A stretch of 64,000 bases of DNA, from assembly GCA_963754125.1 (NCBI GenBank), contig CAVWEX010000014.1:1054001-1118000 (forward strand), given 5' to 3'. The translations under genes were made by a program, and so were the position numbers. Below the pieces are notes generated by a model. It made no database searches, was not told the origin of the DNA, and worked only from the letters and a program-made list of their open reading frames with translations. Shown piece after piece: positions 18,298 through 29,203 of this stretch; the first letter of the stretch is position 1; each line of letters starts with the position of its first letter. The stretch is from RPQJ01 sp963754125. Lineage in GTDB: Bacteria > Pseudomonadota > Gammaproteobacteria > Steroidobacterales > Steroidobacteraceae.

Positions 18298-18506
18298 TCC
18301 TCAGGTTCGCCTTCGACGTTCCACTTGTCCCGGTGCGCCTGCTCCGCCTGCTGGCGGACGCCCTCGTGGCGACGTTGCAGGAGCAGCGTGGAAGGATCGC
18401 AGACGCGGGCGCGGAGGATGCCGAGGTCCACGGCGGCGTCGAACAGGCTGGGATACCAGGTCCGCCAGTTGGGCAGCAGGCTCTCCACCTGTTCGCGAAG
18501 GTTCAT
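18294..18506 (-). CDS. Small hypothetical protein, 70 residues
   Basis: A charged 70-residue protein (MNLREQVESLLPNWRTWY at the start; RRHEGVRQQAEQAHRDKW near the end), with no signal peptide or membrane segment. I do not recognise the family. The predicted helical, glutamate/arginine-rich make-up suggests a cytoplasmic protein. It lies 24 bp downstream of hrpB in the same direction and may be cotranscribed with it. Its stop TAG comes from palindrome 1. Confidence 0.55.
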   Translation of the reverse strand: MNLREQVESLLPNWRTWYPSLFDAAVDLGILRARVCDPSTLLLQRRHEGVRQQAEQAHRDKWNVEGEPEE

Positions 18507-18530
18507 GGCCTCCCGACTCTACACCAGGCG

Positions 18531-21072
18531 CTATTGCCGCGGCTTGACGCGTTTCGTGGGTTCCGCCTGCCGCGGGTCCTCGGGCCAGTAGTGCCGCGGG
18601 TAGCGGCCCTTCAGCTCCTTGCGCACCTCGTGGTAGGCCGTGTTCCAGAAGCTCTCCAGGTCCTGGGTCACCTGCACGGGCCGCCGGGCCGGCGACAGCA
18701 GCTTGAGCAGCACGGGCACGCGGCCGCCGGCGACGCGGGGCGTGGCGGTGAGCCCGAAGACCTCCTGCAGGCGAACCGACAGGCTGGGCACCGGCCCGTC
18801 CAGGTAGTCGATGGCGATCCGCGAGCCGCTGGGCACCGTGAGGTGCGTCGGCGCGAGCTCGTCGAGGCGCTGTTGCCGCGGCCCAGGTCGAGCAGGCCGT
18901 GCAGGGCACCGGCCAGGTCGACGCGCGCCAGGTGCGTGGCGCGGGTCACGCCCTCCAGCCACGGGGCCAGCCAGGCTTCCAGCGTGTCGAGCAACGCGGT
19001 ATCGCTGACGTCGGGCCAGGGTTCCCTGCCATCCGGTTCCGCGCGCCCGCACAGGAGGACGCGGGCCTGCCACTGGCGAAGCTCCGGCGTCCAGGGCAGC
19101 GCCGCCAGTCCCAGCTCGCGGATCCCGGCCAGCATGGCGCGCCGTGACCAGGGCAGCGTCGGCATCGCGGAGCGGCTCGTCGGCCAGCACCAGGGCGCCG
19201 AGCCGGCGCTGCCGCCGCGCGGCCACGGCCCGTTCCCGGCTGTCCCAGCGGACCTCGGCCGACGTGACGATGCGGTCGGCCAGGTGTTCCTCCAGGTCCG
19301 CCGCCGTGAGCGGCGCCGCGAGATGGATGCGCGCTTCCTTGTCGCTGCCCTCCAGTTCCGGAATCACCAGGTACTCGGACCGGGCGAGCGACTGGGGCTC
19401 GGCGAAGAACGCGCCGCGCCCGTTGCTGAGCAGGTAGCGGCCGGAGCCCGGCTCCCGCGCCCGGGCGATGCGATCGGGCCAGGCCAGCGCGAGCAGCCAG
19501 CCCACCTCGCCCGGTGTCGATGGACGAGCGCGGCAACCCGCCAGGCCCAGCTGCCGCGCGAAGGCCTCGGCCGACCGCCGCACCTGGCGCAAGGCCATGC
19601 GATCCACGTCGTCCCGCTCCGCCACGTCGGGATCCCGCGCCAGCACCTCGAGGCGGGTGCGCAGGTCGCTGTCGCGTCGCGCCGGGCCGCCCGCGCAGCA
19701 GGTCCCGCTCGCCCAGCACGGCGGCCAGCGCGCAGCCGGTGCCGCCGACGCCCGCCGCCTTGGCGCCGAGCAGCAGGTGGGCCAGCCGCGGGTGTGCGGC
19801 GATCCCGAGCAGCTCCCGCCCGTGGGCGGTGACCGCACCGGCCGCGTCCAGCGCGCCGAGGGCCTGCAGCAGCTCCCGCGCCTGGGCCAGCGCGCCGGGC
19901 GGCGGCGGCGTGAGCCAGGTGAGCGCGCCGGCATCCCGCGCGCCCCAGCACGCCAGTTCCAGGGCCAGGGCCGCGAGATCGGCGTTGGCGATCTCGGGCG
20001 GCGTGAACGGCAGCAGCGCGCGGTGTTCCGCCTCGGTCCACAGCCGGTAGCAGATCCCCGGTGCCAGGCGGCCCGCCCGGCCCCGGCGCTGGTCGGCCGA
20101 GGCCTGGGAGATGCGCCCCGTCTCGAGCCGGCTCATGCCGCTCCGGGGGTCGAAGCGCGCGCGGCGCTCCAGGCCGCCGTCGATGACCACGCGGATGCCC
20201 TCGATGGTGAGGCTGGTCTCGGCGATGTTCGTGGCCAGCACCACCTTGCGCTGGCCCGGCGGGTGCCGGGCTGGATGGCCAGGTCCTGGGCTTCGCGGCT
20301 CGAGATCGCCGTAGAGGGGCCGGACGTGGACGGTCCGGCCGAGGATCGCGCATCGGCCAGCGCCCGCTCGACCCGGCGGATCTCGCCGGCGCCGGGGAGG
20401 AACACCAGGATGTCGCCCTCGTCGTCGCGCAGGGCCCGGCGGATCGCGGCTGCCGCCTGCCGGTCCAGGTACTCCGTCGTGGCCCGCTCGGCGTAGCGGG
20501 TCTCGACCGGATAGCTCAGTCCCGGCGCGGAGATCACCGGGGCACCGTCCAGCAGCCGGGCCAGCGCGGCGCCGTCCAGGGTGGCGGACATGACCAGGAT
20601 CCGCAGGTCCGGGGCCAGGTGGCGCTGCGCATCCAGCACGAAGGCGAGGCCCGTGTCGGCCTGCAGGCTGCGCTCGTGGAATTCGTCGAAGATCACGAGG
20701 CCGACGCCGTCCAGCGCCGGGTCCCGCTGCAGCTGGCGGGTGAGGATCCCCTCGGTCACCACCTCGATCCGCGTCGCGCGGCCCCACCCGCGTGTCGAGG
20801 CGCATGCGGTAGCCCACCGTGCCGCCCGGGCGACTCGCCGAGCTGGCTCGCCATCCGCGCCGCCACGGCGCGCGCCGCCAGGCGGCGCGGCTCCAGCATC
20901 AGGATGCGCCGGCCCGCGAGCCAGGGGGCATCCAGCAGGGCCAGCGGGACGCCCGTGCTCTTGCCGGCGCCGGGCGGCGCCTGCAGCAGCGCGCGCCGGC
21001 CGGACGGCCAGCGCGGCGCGCCAGTTCGGGCAGCGCCGCCGCGATCGGCAGGGGAGTTCCGGGTCCGTTCAT
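18531..21072 (-). CDS. hrpB: ATP-dependent RNA helicase HrpB
   Basis: A DEAH-type helicase of about 830 residues reconstructed across at least five frames. The start is ATG 21072 (MNGPGTPLPIAAALPELA). Walker A is APGAGKSTGVPLALL near residue 40, the Walker B variant DEFHERS is characteristic of HrpB (HrpA has DEVHERS), and motif III is MSATLDG. Helicase C has VVLATNIAETSLTIEGIRVV and QRRGRAGR. The HrpB-specific C-terminus ends WNTAYHEVRKELKGRYPRHY. HrpB has no settled physiological role; HrpA rescues stalled ribosomes. It is divergent from lgt with only 31 bp between start codons. Confidence 0.92.
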
Positions 21073-21103
21073 CGGGGCGCAGTCTAGTACCATACGCCGC
21101 CGC

Positions 21104-21900
21104 ATGTTCCTGTATCCCGAATTCGATCCCGTCGCGCTGCGCATCGGCCCGCTGGCCGTGCGCTGGTACGGCATTACCTACCTGGTGGGCTTCGCGGCGG
21201 CCTGGTACCTGGGCAGGCGGCGCGCCGCCCGTCCGGACTCGCCGGTCACGCCGCTGCAGGTGGACGACCTGATCTTCTACGCGCGCGCTCGGCATCATCC
21301 TGGGCGGCCGCATCGGCTACATGCTGTTCTACGGCTTCGACCAGATCCTCGACAATCCGCTGAACATCTTCCGCATCTGGGAAGGCGGCATGTCGTTCCA
21401 CGGCGGCTTCCTCGGCGTGCTGGCGGCGATGTGGCTCTACGCCCGCCGCCTGGGCAAGGGCTTCTTCCAGCTCATGGATTTCGTCGCGCCGCTGGTGCCC
21501 ATCGGGCTCGGCGCCGGGCGCATCGGCAATTTCATCAACGGCGAGCTGTGGGGCGCGCCCACGACGGTGCCCTGGGCCTTCATCGTGGACGGCGAGGCGC
21601 GGCACCCGTCGCAGCTCTACGAGGCGGGCCTCGAGGGCCTCGCCCTGTTCGCTGATCCTCTGGCTCTATTCCGCCCGGCCCCGGCCGGTGATGTCCGTCT
21701 CGGCCCTGTTCCTGATCGGCTACGGCGTGTTCCGCTTCGCGGTGGAATTCGTCCGCCTGCCCGATGCGCACATCGGCTACCTGGCCTTCGGCTGGCTCAC
21801 GATGGGGCAGGTGCTGACCCTGCCCATGCTGGTGTTCGGCTGCATCCTGCTGTGGCTGGCCTACCGGGGCCAGCCGGCGGCGGTCGCGGCGCGGAGCTGA
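21104..21900 (+). CDS. lgt: Prolipoprotein diacylglyceryl transferase
   Basis: Transfers diacylglycerol from phosphatidylglycerol to the lipobox cysteine of prelipoproteins, in the inner membrane. About 265 residues with seven expected membrane segments. Motifs include AVRWYGITYLVGF near residue 20, FRIWEGGMSFHGGFLGV near 100 and the signature GLGAGRIGNFINGELWG near 135. Extra bases near 21288 (GCC read as GCGC) and 21650 split it into three frames. ATG 21104 is preceded by a GC-rich leader without a strong SD. thyA follows by 8 bp, a common gene pair in proteobacteria. Confidence 0.94.
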
Positions 21901-21908
21901 GGGCGTCC

Positions 21909-22707
21909 ATGCGCCAGTACCTCGACCTGTTGCGCCACGTCCGGGACCACGGGCATCCGCAAGGCCGACCGCACCGGCACCGGCACGCTGTCGGTCTTCG
22001 GCCACCAGATGCGCTTCGACCTGGCGGCCGGGTTCCCGATGGTCACCACCAAGAAGCTGCACCTCCGCTCCATCATCCACGAGCTGCTCTGGTTCCTGCG
22101 CGGCGAGACCAACGTGGCCTACCTCCGGGAGAACGGCGTCAGCATCTGGGACGAGTGGGCCGACGACAACGGCGACCTGGGCCCCGTCTACGGCGCCCAG
22201 TGGCGCTCCTGGCCGGCGCCGGACGGCACGCACATCGACCAGATCCGCCAGGCGCTGGATCTCATCCGCAGCGATCCCGGACTCGCGCCGCATCATCGTC
22301 AGCGCCTGGAACGTGGCGGAGATGCCGAAGATGGCGCTGGCGCCCGTGCCACGCGCTGTTCCAGTTCTGGGTGGCGGACGGCCGGCTGTCCTGCCAGCTC
22401 TACCAGCGCAGCGCCGACATCTTCCTCGGCGTGCCGTTCAACATCGCGTCCTACGCGCTGCTGACCCACCTGGTTGCCGCACCAGAGCGGCCTCGAGCCC
22501 GGCGACTTCATCTGGACCGGCGGCGACTGCCACCTGTATCTCAATCACCTGGAGCAGGCGGAGGAGCAGCTGAGGCGAACGCCGCTGCCGCTGCCGACGC
22601 TCGCGTCTGAAGCGCCGGCCGCCGACGCTCTTCGACTACAGCTTCGATGACATCGAGGTCGTCGGCTACCAGTCGCACCCGCCCATCCGCGCGCCGTGGC
22701 GGTGTAG
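21909..22707 (+). CDS. thyA: Thymidylate synthase
   Basis: Makes dTMP from dUMP with 5,10-methylenetetrahydrofolate. About 264 residues after correcting shifts near 21950, 22280, 22348, 22485, 22607 and later. It shows RTGTGTLSVFGHQMRFDL, FPMVTTKKLHLRSIIHELLW, and the active-site cysteine in LAPCHALFQF (near 22350) preceded by IIVSAWN. The nucleotide site HQSGLEPGDFIW and C-terminal FDYSFDDIEVVGYQSHPPI are also present. Its TAG stop is supplied by palindrome 2. lgt-thyA is probably one transcript. Confidence 0.95.
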
Positions 22708-22793
22708 GAGCGCCTTCAGGCGCGACCGCTTCCCGCTCGAGACGCGCGGACGCGATTCTCGCGGGAAGCGGTCGCGGCTGAAGCCGCTCCTAC
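22704..22793. repeat. REPIN-like palindrome 2
   Basis: Left arm GTAGGAGCGCCTTCAGGCGC and right arm CGGCTGAAGCCGCTCCTAC, with a second paired stretch GACCGCTTCCCG/CGGGAAGCGGTC inside. It lies between convergent thyA and the RND transporter gene. Its left TAG ends thyA; its right TAG ends the transporter once one extra base near 22804 is removed. Confidence 0.85.
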
Positions 22794-25700
22794 GCCTGAC
22801 TCGCGCGTCACCCAGCCCCGGATCACGGTGTAGAACACCGGCGTCAGGAACAGGCCGATCACCGTCACGCCCAGCATCCCGCCGAACACCACCGTGCCCA
22901 GCACCTGGCGCATCTCGGCGCCGGCGCCCGACGCGAACATGAGCGGCAGCACGCCGGCGATGAAGCGCGAGCGACGTCATGAGGATCGGCCGCAGCCGGA
23001 GCTGGGCGGCGTCCGTCGCGGCGGTGAACCGGTCCTTGCCGTCGTGCTCCTGCTGGCGGGCGAACTCGACGATCAGGATGGCGTTCTTGCTGGCCAGGCC
23101 GATCAGCACCACGAAGCCGATCTGCGCCAGGATGTTGATGTCGAGGCCCGCGGAGCAGCAGCGCCACGATCGCGAACAGCAGGCACAGGGGCACGATCAG
23201 CACGATCGCCAGCGGCAGCGACCAGCTCTCGTACTGCGCCGTCAGCACCAGGAACACGAAGAGCACGCTCAGCGGGAAACACCAGCAGGCCGAGGCCCGA
23301 GGCCTGCGTCTGCTGGTAGGCCAGCTCGGTCCACTGGTAGCCGATGCCGGGCGGCAGGGTCTGCGCGGCAAGGCGGGCCGTGGTCTCGATGGTCTGGCCC
23401 GTGCTCCGGCCGGGCAGCGTGCCCACCTGCACCTCGGCGGTCGGGTAGAGGTTGTGGCGGACGACCCGGTCAGGGCCCGATGACGTGCGCAGCGTCACGA
23501 GCGAGCCGAGTGGCACCATCTCGCCGCTGGCGTTGCGGGTGCGCAGGCGGCCGACGTCCTCCGGGCGCCAGGCGGTAGGGCGCGTCGGCCTGGGCCGTCA
23601 CGCGGTAGTTGCGGCCGAACAGGGTGAAGTCGTTGACGTAGGACGAGCCCAGGTAGACCTGCAGCGTCTCGAACACGTTCTCGACCGGCACGTCCATCAT
23701 CTCGGCCTTGGTCCGGTCGATGTCGAGGAAGTACTGGGGCGACGTCGTGCGTGAAGGTGCTGAAGGGCCGCGCCACCTCGCCGGACTGGCCCAGCGCGCC
23801 CGACCAGCTCCCACGCGGCGGCCTCGAGGGCCTTCAGGCCCTGGCCGCTGCGGTCCTGCGACCATCAGCTTGAAGTCGCCGCCGCTGCCGATGCCGCGCA
23901 CGGGCGGCGGCGCCACGACGAACAGGCTCGCTTCCTGGATCTCGCTGAAGGCCGCGTTGAGCTTCGCCGCGATCTCCGGGCCCGACTCGCCGGGCCCGCG
24001 GTCGGCGAAGTCCTTGAGCCCGGTGAAGACCGTGCCGGAGTGGCTGGCGTTGGAGTTGCGTGACGACCGACAGGCCGGCGAAGGCCACGACCCGTTCCAC
24101 GCCGGGAGTCTTCAGCGCGATCTGCGTGGCCCGCTGGACGACCTCGGTGGTGCGCTCGAGGGACGAGCCCTTGGGCAGTTCGACGATGGTGATCAGGTAG
24201 CCCTGGTCCTGCTGGGGAATGAAGCCGGTGGGGACGAGGAAGAAGCCGATGCCGGTCAGCACCAGCATCACGGCGAAGGCCGCCGAGCGCCAGGCCCGGC
24301 CGGCGCACGGTCCGGCACACGGCGCGGCCGTAGGCGTCCCGGAGGGCATCGAAGCCCCGGTTGAAGGCGCGGAACACGCCGCCGAGCAGGCGCTCCGACC
24401 CAGCGGTCCAGCCGGTCCGGCGGCGCATCCTGGTGCCGCAGCAGGATGGCGCCCAGCGCCGGGCTCAGCGTCAGCGAGTTCAGGGCCGAGATGACGGTGG
24501 CCGTGGCGATCGTCACGGCGAACTGCCGGAAGAACTCGCCCGGTGATGCCGCCGAGGAAGGCCGTCGGCAGGAACACCGCCACCAGCACCAGCGCGATGG
24601 ACACGAGCGCGGTGCCCACCTCCGTCATCGTCTGGCGGGAGGCGTCCCGCGGCGGACAGGCCCTTGCTCGAGGTTCCGCTCGATGTTCTCGACCACGACG
24701 ATGGCGTCGTCCACCACGATGCCGATGGCCAGCACGAGGCCGAACAGCGTCAGGTTGTTGAGCGAGAAGTCGAGGGCCGCCATCACCCCGAAGGTGCCGA
24801 TCAGCGACACCGGGATGGCGATGACGGGAATGATGGCCGCGCGCCAGTTCTGCAGGAACAGCAGGATGACGATGATCACCAGCGCCGTCGCCTCGAACAG
24901 GGTCGTGTAGACCGCGTCGATGGACTGGGCGATGAACTCGGTCGGGTTGTAGACGATCCGGTAGGCGAGACCCTTGGGGAAGTCCGGCGCCAGCTCCGCC
25001 ATGGTGCGCTTGACGGTCTCGGCGGTCTCCAGCGCGTTGCTGCCGGGCCGCTGGAACATCACCAGCGCCACGGCCGGCCGGCCGTCCAGGCAGGCTGTTG
25101 GTCAGGTAGTCCCGCGCGCCGAGCTCCACCCGGGCGATGTCCGCCACGCGGGTGAGCCGGCCGTCGGCGCCGGTCTTCACGATGACCTGGCCGAACTGCT
25201 CCGGCGTCGATCAGCCGTGCCCTGGCTGCTGATCGTGACCTGGAAGGCATTGCTGTCGGGCGATGGCGGCAGGCCCAGCGAGCCGCCGGCCACCTGCACG
25301 TTCTGGGCGCGCAGCGCCTCCACCACGTCGCCGGCCGTGATGTTCAGCCCCGCCATGCGGTCCGGGTCGAGCCAGACCCGCATGCTGTACTCGCGGGCGC
25401 CCACCACGTTGATCGTGCCGACGCCGTCGATGCGCGCCAGCACGTCGCGGATCCGCAGCAGCGCGTAGTTGGAGATGTAGAGCTGGTCGAGGCTGTCGTC
25501 CGGCGATTCCAGGTGCACGACGATCATCAGGTCGGGCGAGCTCTTGACCGTCACGACGCCGATGCGCCGGACTTCCTCGGGCAGGCGGGGCTCGGCGATC
25601 GCCACCCGGTTCTGCACCAGCACCTGGGCGGCATCGAGATTCGTGCCGAGCGCGAAGGTGATGGTCAGGGTCATCACGCCGTCGCTGGTGGACGACGACG

Positions 25701-25941
25701 TCAGGTACAGCATGCCCTCGACGCCGTTGATCTCCTGCTCCAGCGGCGCGGCGACGGTGTCGGCGATGACCTCCGGGGTGGCGCCGGGATAGCTGGCGGT
25801 GACCACGATCGTCGGCGGCACCACGTCGGGGTACTGGGTGACCGGCAGCCCGAAGTAGGAGATCGCCCCGATGATCGTGATCAGGATCGAGACGACCGAG
25901 GCGAACCTCGGCCGGTCGATGAAGAAGTGGCTGAAGTTCAT
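22790..25941 (-). CDS. RND multidrug efflux pump, inner-membrane transporter (HAE1/AcrB type)
   Basis: A proton-driven exporter that forms a tripartite pump with the adaptor upstream and an outer-membrane channel not in this window. About 1,050 residues, heavily split (around fifteen single-base shifts between 22800 and 25210). The N-terminus MNFSHFFIDRPRFASVVSIL with TIIGAISYFGLPVTQYPDV is diagnostic of HAE1 pumps. Later segments include GVMAALDFSLNNLTLFGLVL with AIGIVVDDAIVVVENIERN (TM4 aspartates), LTLSPALGAILLRHQ and FVVLIGLASKNAILIVEFA. ATG 25941 overlaps the adaptor stop (ATGA). The drug range cannot be read from sequence. Confidence 0.93.
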
Positions 25942-27104
25942 TTGCTGACGGCGGCCGCGGTCCCGTCGGCGGGCTCCGGGATCTGTCCCTCGACGGGCGT
26001 CACCGCGGCGCCCGGCCGGATCTTCTGGATGCCGTTGATGACCACCCGGTCCGTGGGCTTCAGCCCGCTCCGGATCACGCGCAGCGCGCCGAGCGAGCGG
26101 CCGAGCGTGACGGGCCGGGGCGTGACGACGTTGTCCTCGCCCGACGACGTAGACCAGGCGCTGGGCCTGGTCGGTGCCGATGGCCTGGTCGGGCACGATG
26201 AGCGCCTCGTAGGGGCCCTCGCCGAGCAGCTGGATGCGGCCGAAGAGGCCCGGGGTCAGGTCGCCCGCGGGATTGGGAAAGATGGCCCGTCCCTGCATGG
26301 TGCCGGTGGCCTCGTCCACCCGGTTGTCGACGAAGTCCATGACGCCCTCGTGGGGGAAGCCCTGCTCGTCGGCGAGCTGCAGCCGCACGGGGTTCGCCAC
26401 GTTGCGGGAGCTGGGCCGGATGCCCTGCTCGGCGAGGCGCGTGTAGCGGAGGAAGGCGCGCTCGTCGGCCGTGAAGTAGACGTGGATCGGATCCACGGAC
26501 ACCAGCGTGGTCAGCAGCGTGGCGTCGTTGCCCTCGCCGGTGACGAGGTTGCCGACCGTCACCAGCTTGCGGCCGATGCGCCCGCTGATCGGGCGCCTTG
26601 ATGCGGGTGAACTCGAGGTTCAGTGCGGCGGCCTTCTCCGCTGCCTCCGCGGCCTTGAGGGCGGCATCGGCCGCCCGCTTCTGGCTGGTCAGGGCGTCCA
26701 GGTCCCTGTCCGAGATGACCCGGGAGGCAAACAGCTGCTGGCCCCGGTCGAGGTCCCTGGCCGCCAGCTCCCTGCTGCACCCGGGCCCGGTTGTGCTCGG
26801 CGCGGGCCTCGTCGAGCGCCGCCTGGTAGGGGCGCGGGTCGATGACGAACAGCAGGTCGCCGCGCTTCACCAGCGCGCCGTCCTGGAAGTGCACGGACTG
26901 GAGATAGCCGCTGACCCGCGCCCGGATCTCGACGGATTCCACGGCGGCCAGCCTGCCCGTGTACTCGTCCCAGTCGGTGATCTTGCGGACCAGGGGCGTG
27001 GCCACCGTGACCTGGGGCGGCGGCATCGGTGGCGGCGCATTGCCGCCACAGCCGGCGACGAGCACGAAGGATGCGATGCAGGGTCAGAAGAGGCGGACTT
27101 TCAT
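25938..27104 (-). CDS. RND efflux periplasmic adaptor (membrane fusion protein), lipoprotein
   Basis: Bridges the inner-membrane pump to an outer-membrane channel. About 385 residues. Near the start LVAGCGG is a lipobox, so the protein is probably anchored by an acylated cysteine. Reading from ATG 27104 (MKVRLF) meets an immediate in-frame TGA that disappears if one base is restored and one removed before the lipobox. Other features are ITDWDEYTGRLAAVESVEIR, the biotinyl-lipoyl-like RVSGYLQSVHFQDGALVKRG followed by DLLFVIDPRPYQAAL, a coiled coil, and GPYEALIVPDQAIGTDQAQR. Further shifts lie near 26775, 26595 and 26140. It is first in the operon with the transporter. Confidence 0.9.
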
Positions 27105-27134
27105 CCCGCCAGAATAGCAACAACGCAGGTATCC

Positions 27135-27166
27135 AATAACTAAGTGTCCGAATAACTAAGTGTCCG
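27135..27166. repeat. Perfect 16-bp tandem direct repeat
   Basis: AATAACTAAGTGTCCG occurs twice back to back (27135-27150 and 27151-27166). The second copy holds the apaH stop codon: read on the minus strand, TACCGGACACTTAG gives the final VPDT and TAG. The repeat lies in the 50-bp gap between the divergent-from-apaH efflux operon start and the apaH end. Its origin is unknown. Confidence 0.8.
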
Positions 27167-27982
27167 GTACCTTTTGGCAGGGGACGCTGAAGGTCTTGGC
27201 CGGGCCGTCCAGGCGCACGGCCGTCAGCTTCCGGCCCCAGACGCAGCCGGTGTCGATGCCGAGCAGGTTGTCCCGCTGCAGCAGGCCCAGCGACGCCCAG
27301 TGGCCGAACACGACGCGCACCATGGCCGTCTGCCGGCCCTGCAGCTCGAACCAGGGACGGAGGTAGCCGGGCTGGGAGCCCGGCGGGCCCGTTCTCCTGC
27401 AGGTCCAGCGTGCCGTCCACCTCGCAGTAGCGCATGCGGGTGAGGCAGTTGGTGATGAACCGCAGGCGGTCCTGGCCGGTCAGGCCGGGCGACCACCGGG
27501 CCGGCTGCTTCGCCGTACAGGTCCCGGATGTACTCGGCGCAGTGGCGGCCGCGCAGCGCCTGCTCGACTTCCCGGGCCAGCTTGATCGTCAGCAGCGGGT
27601 CCCACTGCGGGGGCACGCCCGCGTGGACCATCAGCGTGTTCAGTTCCGGCCGGTAGTGGGCGAGCGGCCGGTGCCGGAGCCAGTCCACCAGCTCGCGGCC
27701 GTCCGGGGCATCGAGCACGTCGGCCAGTTCCCGGTCCCTCGCGCGGGCGCGATTGCCGAAGGCGAGGGCGATGAGGTGGATGTCGTGGTTGCCAAGGACC
27801 ACGGTGGCCTGGTTGCCGAGCGAGCGGACCAGCCGCAGCGTGTCGAGGGAGCGCGGGCCCCGGTTCACCAGGTCGCCGACGAACCAGAGCTCGTCCCTGT
27901 CGGGCTCGATCCGCAGGCTCGCGATCAGGCGTTCGAGCTCGTCGCAGCAGCCCTGGACGTCACCGATGGCGTAGATCGCCAT
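27156..27982 (-). CDS. apaH: Bis(5'-nucleosyl)-tetraphosphatase, symmetrical
   Basis: Cleaves Ap4A into two ADP, controlling alarmone level and removing Np4-type RNA caps. About 274 residues with the calcineurin-like phosphoesterase motifs AIGDVQGCCDEL (GDxxG), FVGDLVNRGPRSL (GDxxNRG), TVVLGNHDIHLIAL (GNHD) and TLMVHAGVPPQWD. Shifts occur near 27490 and 27385. The C-terminus RLDGPAKTFSVPCQKVPDT runs into the tandem repeat that provides the stop. It is last gene of the lptD-surA-pdxA-rsmA-apaG-apaH operon, 23 bp after apaG. Confidence 0.95.
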
Positions 27983-28005
27983 GCCCTGGGACTACATCGG
28001 GGGAC

Positions 28006-28392
28006 TTAGTGAAGGACGCCGGGCACCGCGAGCCGGAAGCGCGGGATCTCCGCGCGGAACTGGGCGCCGTCGTCGGTGCGCATGCCGTAGCTGCCCTCCA
28101 TCGTGCCCACCGGCGTCTCGATGACGGCGCCGCTGGAGTAGCGATGCTGCTGGCCGGGGAGGATGTGCGGCTGCTCGCCCACCACGCCCTCGCCCTGGAC
28201 TTCCTGCACCTTGCCGTTGGCGTCCGTGATGATCCAGTGGCGGTTGACGAGGCGGGCGGGCAGGGCCCCCGTGTTGCGAATCGTGACGGTGTAGGCAAAC
28301 ACGTAGCGCTCGCCATCGGGCTCGGACTGATCCGGCAGATACAGGGTTTCCACCGTGATCTGGATGCTCGTTCTGGTGGCTGGCTTGCTCAT
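28006..28392 (-). CDS. apaG: ApaG domain protein
   Basis: A 128-residue protein of fibronectin type III-like fold, in one frame. ApaG is linked genetically to cobalt/magnesium handling, but its biochemical role is unsettled. The conserved core is YVFAYTVTIRNTG, RHWIITDANGKVQEVQGEGV and VIETPVGTMEGSYGM. ATG 28392 gives the family start MSKPATRTSIQITV; the longer open frame to 28434 overlaps the end of rsmA and is unnecessary. It lies between rsmA and apaH as in other gammaproteobacteria. Confidence 0.95.
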   Translation of the reverse strand: MSKPATRTSIQITVETLYLPDQSEPDGERYVFAYTVTIRNTGALPARLVNRHWIITDANGKVQEVQGEGVVGEQPHILPGQQHRYSSGAVIETPVGTMEGSYGMRTDDGAQFRAEIPRFRLAVPGVLH

Positions 28393-28402
28393 GCGATTGG
28401 GG

Positions 28403-29203
28403 TCATTCTGAGAGAGCGGTTGCGTCGTTGGCAAGCGCCGGGTTCACGGTTGCCAGCCGCAGCCACGCCGCCGGCGGCAGCTCCTCCGGGCGTGCGCCGT
28501 CATCGAGTCCCGCCGACCGGATCTCCTCGGGCGTCAGCAGGCCACGCAGCCCGTTGCTGAGCCGCTTGCGGCGCATCGTGAAGGCCTGGGTCACCAGCCG
28601 GTCGGCGATGGCCAGGGTGCGCGCATCGGCCAGGGGCACCGTGTGGGGACTGAGGCGCAGGAACACGGAATCCACCTTGGGCGGCGGCCTGAAGCTGCCG
28701 GGCTGGATGATGAACAGCCGCTCGACCGCGCAGCGCAGGGCGATGGCGATCGTCAGCCGGCCGTAGGTCTTGCTGCCCGGGGCCGCCGTCATCCGCTCGC
28801 CCACCTCCTTCTGCAGCATCACGTGCAGGTCCGAGAACAGCGGTCCCTGCCCGAGCAGGTGAAAGAGCAGCGGCGTCGAGATGTTGTAGGGCAGGTTGGC
28901 GGCGAGCCTGAGCCGCTCGCCGCCGGTCGCGAGCTGGCGGAAGTCGAAGCGCAGGGCATTCTCGCAATGCACCGTGCAGTTCGGCGAATTCACGAGCGCG
29001 GGAAGGTCGCGCGCCAGGTCCCGGTCGATCTCGATGACGTCGAGGCGGACGCCGGCGGCGAGGAGCGGCAGCGTGATGGCGCCGCGGCCCGGCCCGATCT
29101 CCACGAAGTGCTGGCCCGGCTGCGGCGCGATGGCGTCGATGATCTTGCGGATGACGTTGCCGTCGGCCAGGAAATGCTGGCCGAGATGCTTGCGGGCCCT
29201 CAC
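28403..29203 (-). CDS. rsmA: 16S rRNA (adenine1518-N6/adenine1519-N6)-dimethyltransferase
   Basis: Dimethylates two adjacent adenosines in the 3' hairpin of 16S rRNA during late small-subunit assembly. 266 residues, full length, one frame. The family N-terminus RARKHLGQHFLADGNVI is present, the SAM motif is VEIGPGRGAITLPLL, then VIEIDRDL, and the catalytic NLPYNISTPLLFHLL lies near residue 110. The C-terminal helical domain shows FRPPPKVDSVFLRL. It starts with GTG, overlapping the pdxA stop (GTGA). Confidence 0.96.
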   Translation of the reverse strand: MRARKHLGQHFLADGNVIRKIIDAIAPQPGQHFVEIGPGRGAITLPLLAAGVRLDVIEIDRDLARDLPALVNSPNCTVHCENALRFDFRQLATGGERLRLAANLPYNISTPLLFHLLGQGPLFSDLHVMLQKEVGERMTAAPGSKTYGRLTIAIALRCAVERLFIIQPGSFRPPPKVDSVFLRLSPHTVPLADARTLAIADRLVTQAFTMRRKRLSNGLRGLLTPEEIRSAGLDDGARPEELPPAAWLRLATVNPALANDATALSE

